Shown here: piece by piece, positions 6,265 through 7,234 of the stretch
Layout: every line of letters starts with the position of its first letter
Position numbering within the stretch: the first letter of the stretch is position 1
Assembly (NCBI GenBank): GCA_937996605.1
Contig: CALKVB010000221.1
Coordinates: 1 to 7,234, forward strand
Direction: 5' to 3'
DNA: 7,234 bases
DNA from: an uncultured Oxalobacteraceae bacterium
Lineage (GTDB): Bacteria; Pseudomonadota; Gammaproteobacteria; Burkholderiales; Burkholderiaceae_D
The notes under the pieces: generated by a model
Told to the model about the DNA's origin: nothing
Database searches by the model: none
Seen by the model: only the letters and a program-made list of their open reading frames with translations
Made by a program: the position numbers and the translations under genes

Positions 6265-7234
6265 ATGAATCTTCAAAATATTCGGATTGGTCAGAGGTTA
6301 GCACTTGGTTTTGGTATTGTGATTGCCTTTCTGGTGTTATTAGCTGGGCTTTCGTATTACCGTATCGGTGGTTTGAGTCGCGAGATTTCGACCATGGTTA
6401 AAGATCGTTACCCCAAAACAGTCGCTGCCAATCAAATCAAGGCACAACTGAATGAGGTTTCCCGCAATATGCTCAATGTGTTGATCATGACCGACCCTGA
6501 GCAAATCAAAAAAGAATTGGCTACGATTACCAAAGAAAATGCCAATAACGAAGAGGCACTTGCGTACCTCAACAAGACGATTACCGATGCAAAGAGTAAA
6601 GAGCAATTAGCCGCGATTACGGCGATACGCGATAAATTTATTCCACTGCAAACCAAGTTCGTTTCTTTGGTCAATGAGGATCGTAAAGATGAGGCCATGC
6701 TTAAATTTCTTTTCGCGATCCGCCCGATTCAAAGCAAGTACTTTGCTGCATTAGATGATTTTATCGCCTATCAAAATAGTCAGATGGAGCAATCTGGTAA
6801 AGATTCTGAAGTGGTCGCAACGCAAACAAGTGCCTTTATTTTGTTTTTGGCTTTAGCTGCTGGTGGCATCAGCATCGTAGTCGCATTCCTCGCAACCAAG
6901 AGTATTACACGTCCATTAATTGATGCTGTTCGAGTCGCCAAGCGAGTAGCGAAGGGGGATTTAAGTAGCGACATCGAAGTGGTGAATAATGATGAGACTG
7001 GTCAAATGATGCGCGCTTTACGTGATATGAACGATAGCCTATTGAAAATTGTAGGTGAGGTTCGTGCCGGTACTGATAATATCGCTTCGGTATCGATGGA
7101 AATTGCTAGCGGGAATTTGGATTTATCTAATCGTACAGAAGAGCAGGCGCATTCTTTGCAAGATACTTCATCGTCGATGCGTAATTTGACAGATACGGTG
7201 AAACAAAATGCAGAACATGCCGCGCAAGCCAATC
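6265..7234 (+). CDS. Methyl-accepting chemotaxis protein, N-terminal part (truncated at window edge)
   Basis: The frame opens at the ATG at 6265 and stays open to the last base: 323 codons with no stop, so the 3' part is missing. The protein is an inner-membrane chemoreceptor that passes ligand signals to CheA/CheW. Visible parts are: a short cytoplasmic start (MNLQNIRIGQRL); TM1 at about residues 13-33; a helical periplasmic 4HB_MCP-type sensor at about 34-188; TM2 at about 189-211; a HAMP domain at about 212-264, starting ITRPL and containing the DE-G hinge (NNDETGQM, 241-248); then the first methylation helix with SNRTEEQAHSL (288-298) and TVKQNAEHAAQAN (311-323). This last region closely resembles Tar/Tsr-class receptors of Burkholderiales. 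The expected full length is about 520-560 residues. The ribosome site before 6265 is weak (GGAA, 9 bases). A TTG at 6208 preceded by GAGGTG is an in-frame alternative, but the family normally begins at the MNL start. The ligand cannot be predicted. Confidence 0.93.
   Translation, partial: MNLQNIRIGQRLALGFGIVIAFLVLLAGLSYYRIGGLSREISTMVKDRYPKTVAANQIKAQLNEVSRNMLNVLIMTDPEQIKKELATITKENANNEEALAYLNKTITDAKSKEQLAAITAIRDKFIPLQTKFVSLVNEDRKDEAMLKFLFAIRPIQSKYFAALDDFIAYQNSQMEQSGKDSEVVATQTSAFILFLALAAGGISIVVAFLATKSITRPLIDAVRVAKRVAKGDLSSDIEVVNNDETGQMMRALRDMNDSLLKIVGEVRAGTDNIASVSMEIASGNLDLSNRTEEQAHSLQDTSSSMRNLTDTVKQNAEHAAQAN

Noticed and set aside
6340..6698. Two overlapping minus-strand ORFs of 88 codons
   Set aside because: They are shadows of the open chemoreceptor frame, which runs through on the plus strand with clear TM, HAMP and methylation regions.
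1..7234. CRISPR arrays, insertion sequences, tRNA or rRNA genes
   Set aside because: No regularly spaced repeats, transposase motifs, terminal repeats or tRNA-like cloverleaf sequence were seen on either strand.

Overview
The window looks like chromosomal DNA of a Gram-negative betaproteobacterium, probably of the order Burkholderiales (Oxalobacteraceae-like). This placement is inferred from the Trp/Gly-rich YXWGXW-type lipoprotein, the style of the chemoreceptor (4HB sensor, HAMP, then a Burkholderiales-like signalling start) and the moderate base composition. It was not tested by a search. The first 18 bases are the 3' end of an Illumina TruSeq adapter, and the last gene runs off the right edge, so the window is probably an untrimmed assembly contig.

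Layout, left to right: (1) 1-18 adapter artefact; (2) 48-485, plus strand, a small cytoplasmic protein resembling SpoIIAA/STAS-like domains; (3) 503-901, minus strand, a YXWGXW-type outer-membrane lipoprotein, convergent with the previous gene; (4) 1010-4691, minus strand, a compact four-gene operon, read right to left as 4-hydroxyproline epimerase, DadA-like FAD oxidase subunit, small [2Fe-2S] subunit, and FAD/NAD-type subunit with a C-terminal [2Fe-2S] domain; (5) 4692-4941, a divergent intergenic region with two short inverted repeats and weak promoter candidates; (6) 4942-5961, plus strand, low-specificity L-threonine aldolase; (7) 5962-6264, non-coding, with one AT-rich hairpin; (8) 6265-7234, plus strand, the N-terminal 323 codons of a methyl-accepting chemotaxis protein.

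The centre of the window is the upper part of bacterial hydroxyproline catabolism. The epimerase turns trans-4-hydroxy-L-proline into cis-4-hydroxy-D-proline, and the three-subunit flavo-iron-sulfur dehydrogenase oxidises that to pyrroline-4-hydroxy-2-carboxylate. The order epimerase-oxidase-[2Fe-2S]-FAD matches the lhpA-B-F-E order of Pseudomonas aeruginosa as I recall it. Two of the three junctions are ATGA stop/start overlaps; the third holds a small hairpin. The later enzymes (deaminase, semialdehyde dehydrogenase), a transporter and a regulator are not in this window. No clearly new biological system is visible. The points most worth checking are the divergent threonine aldolase with its coupled upstream ORF, the candidate operators between the two transcription units, and the hairpin inside the operon.
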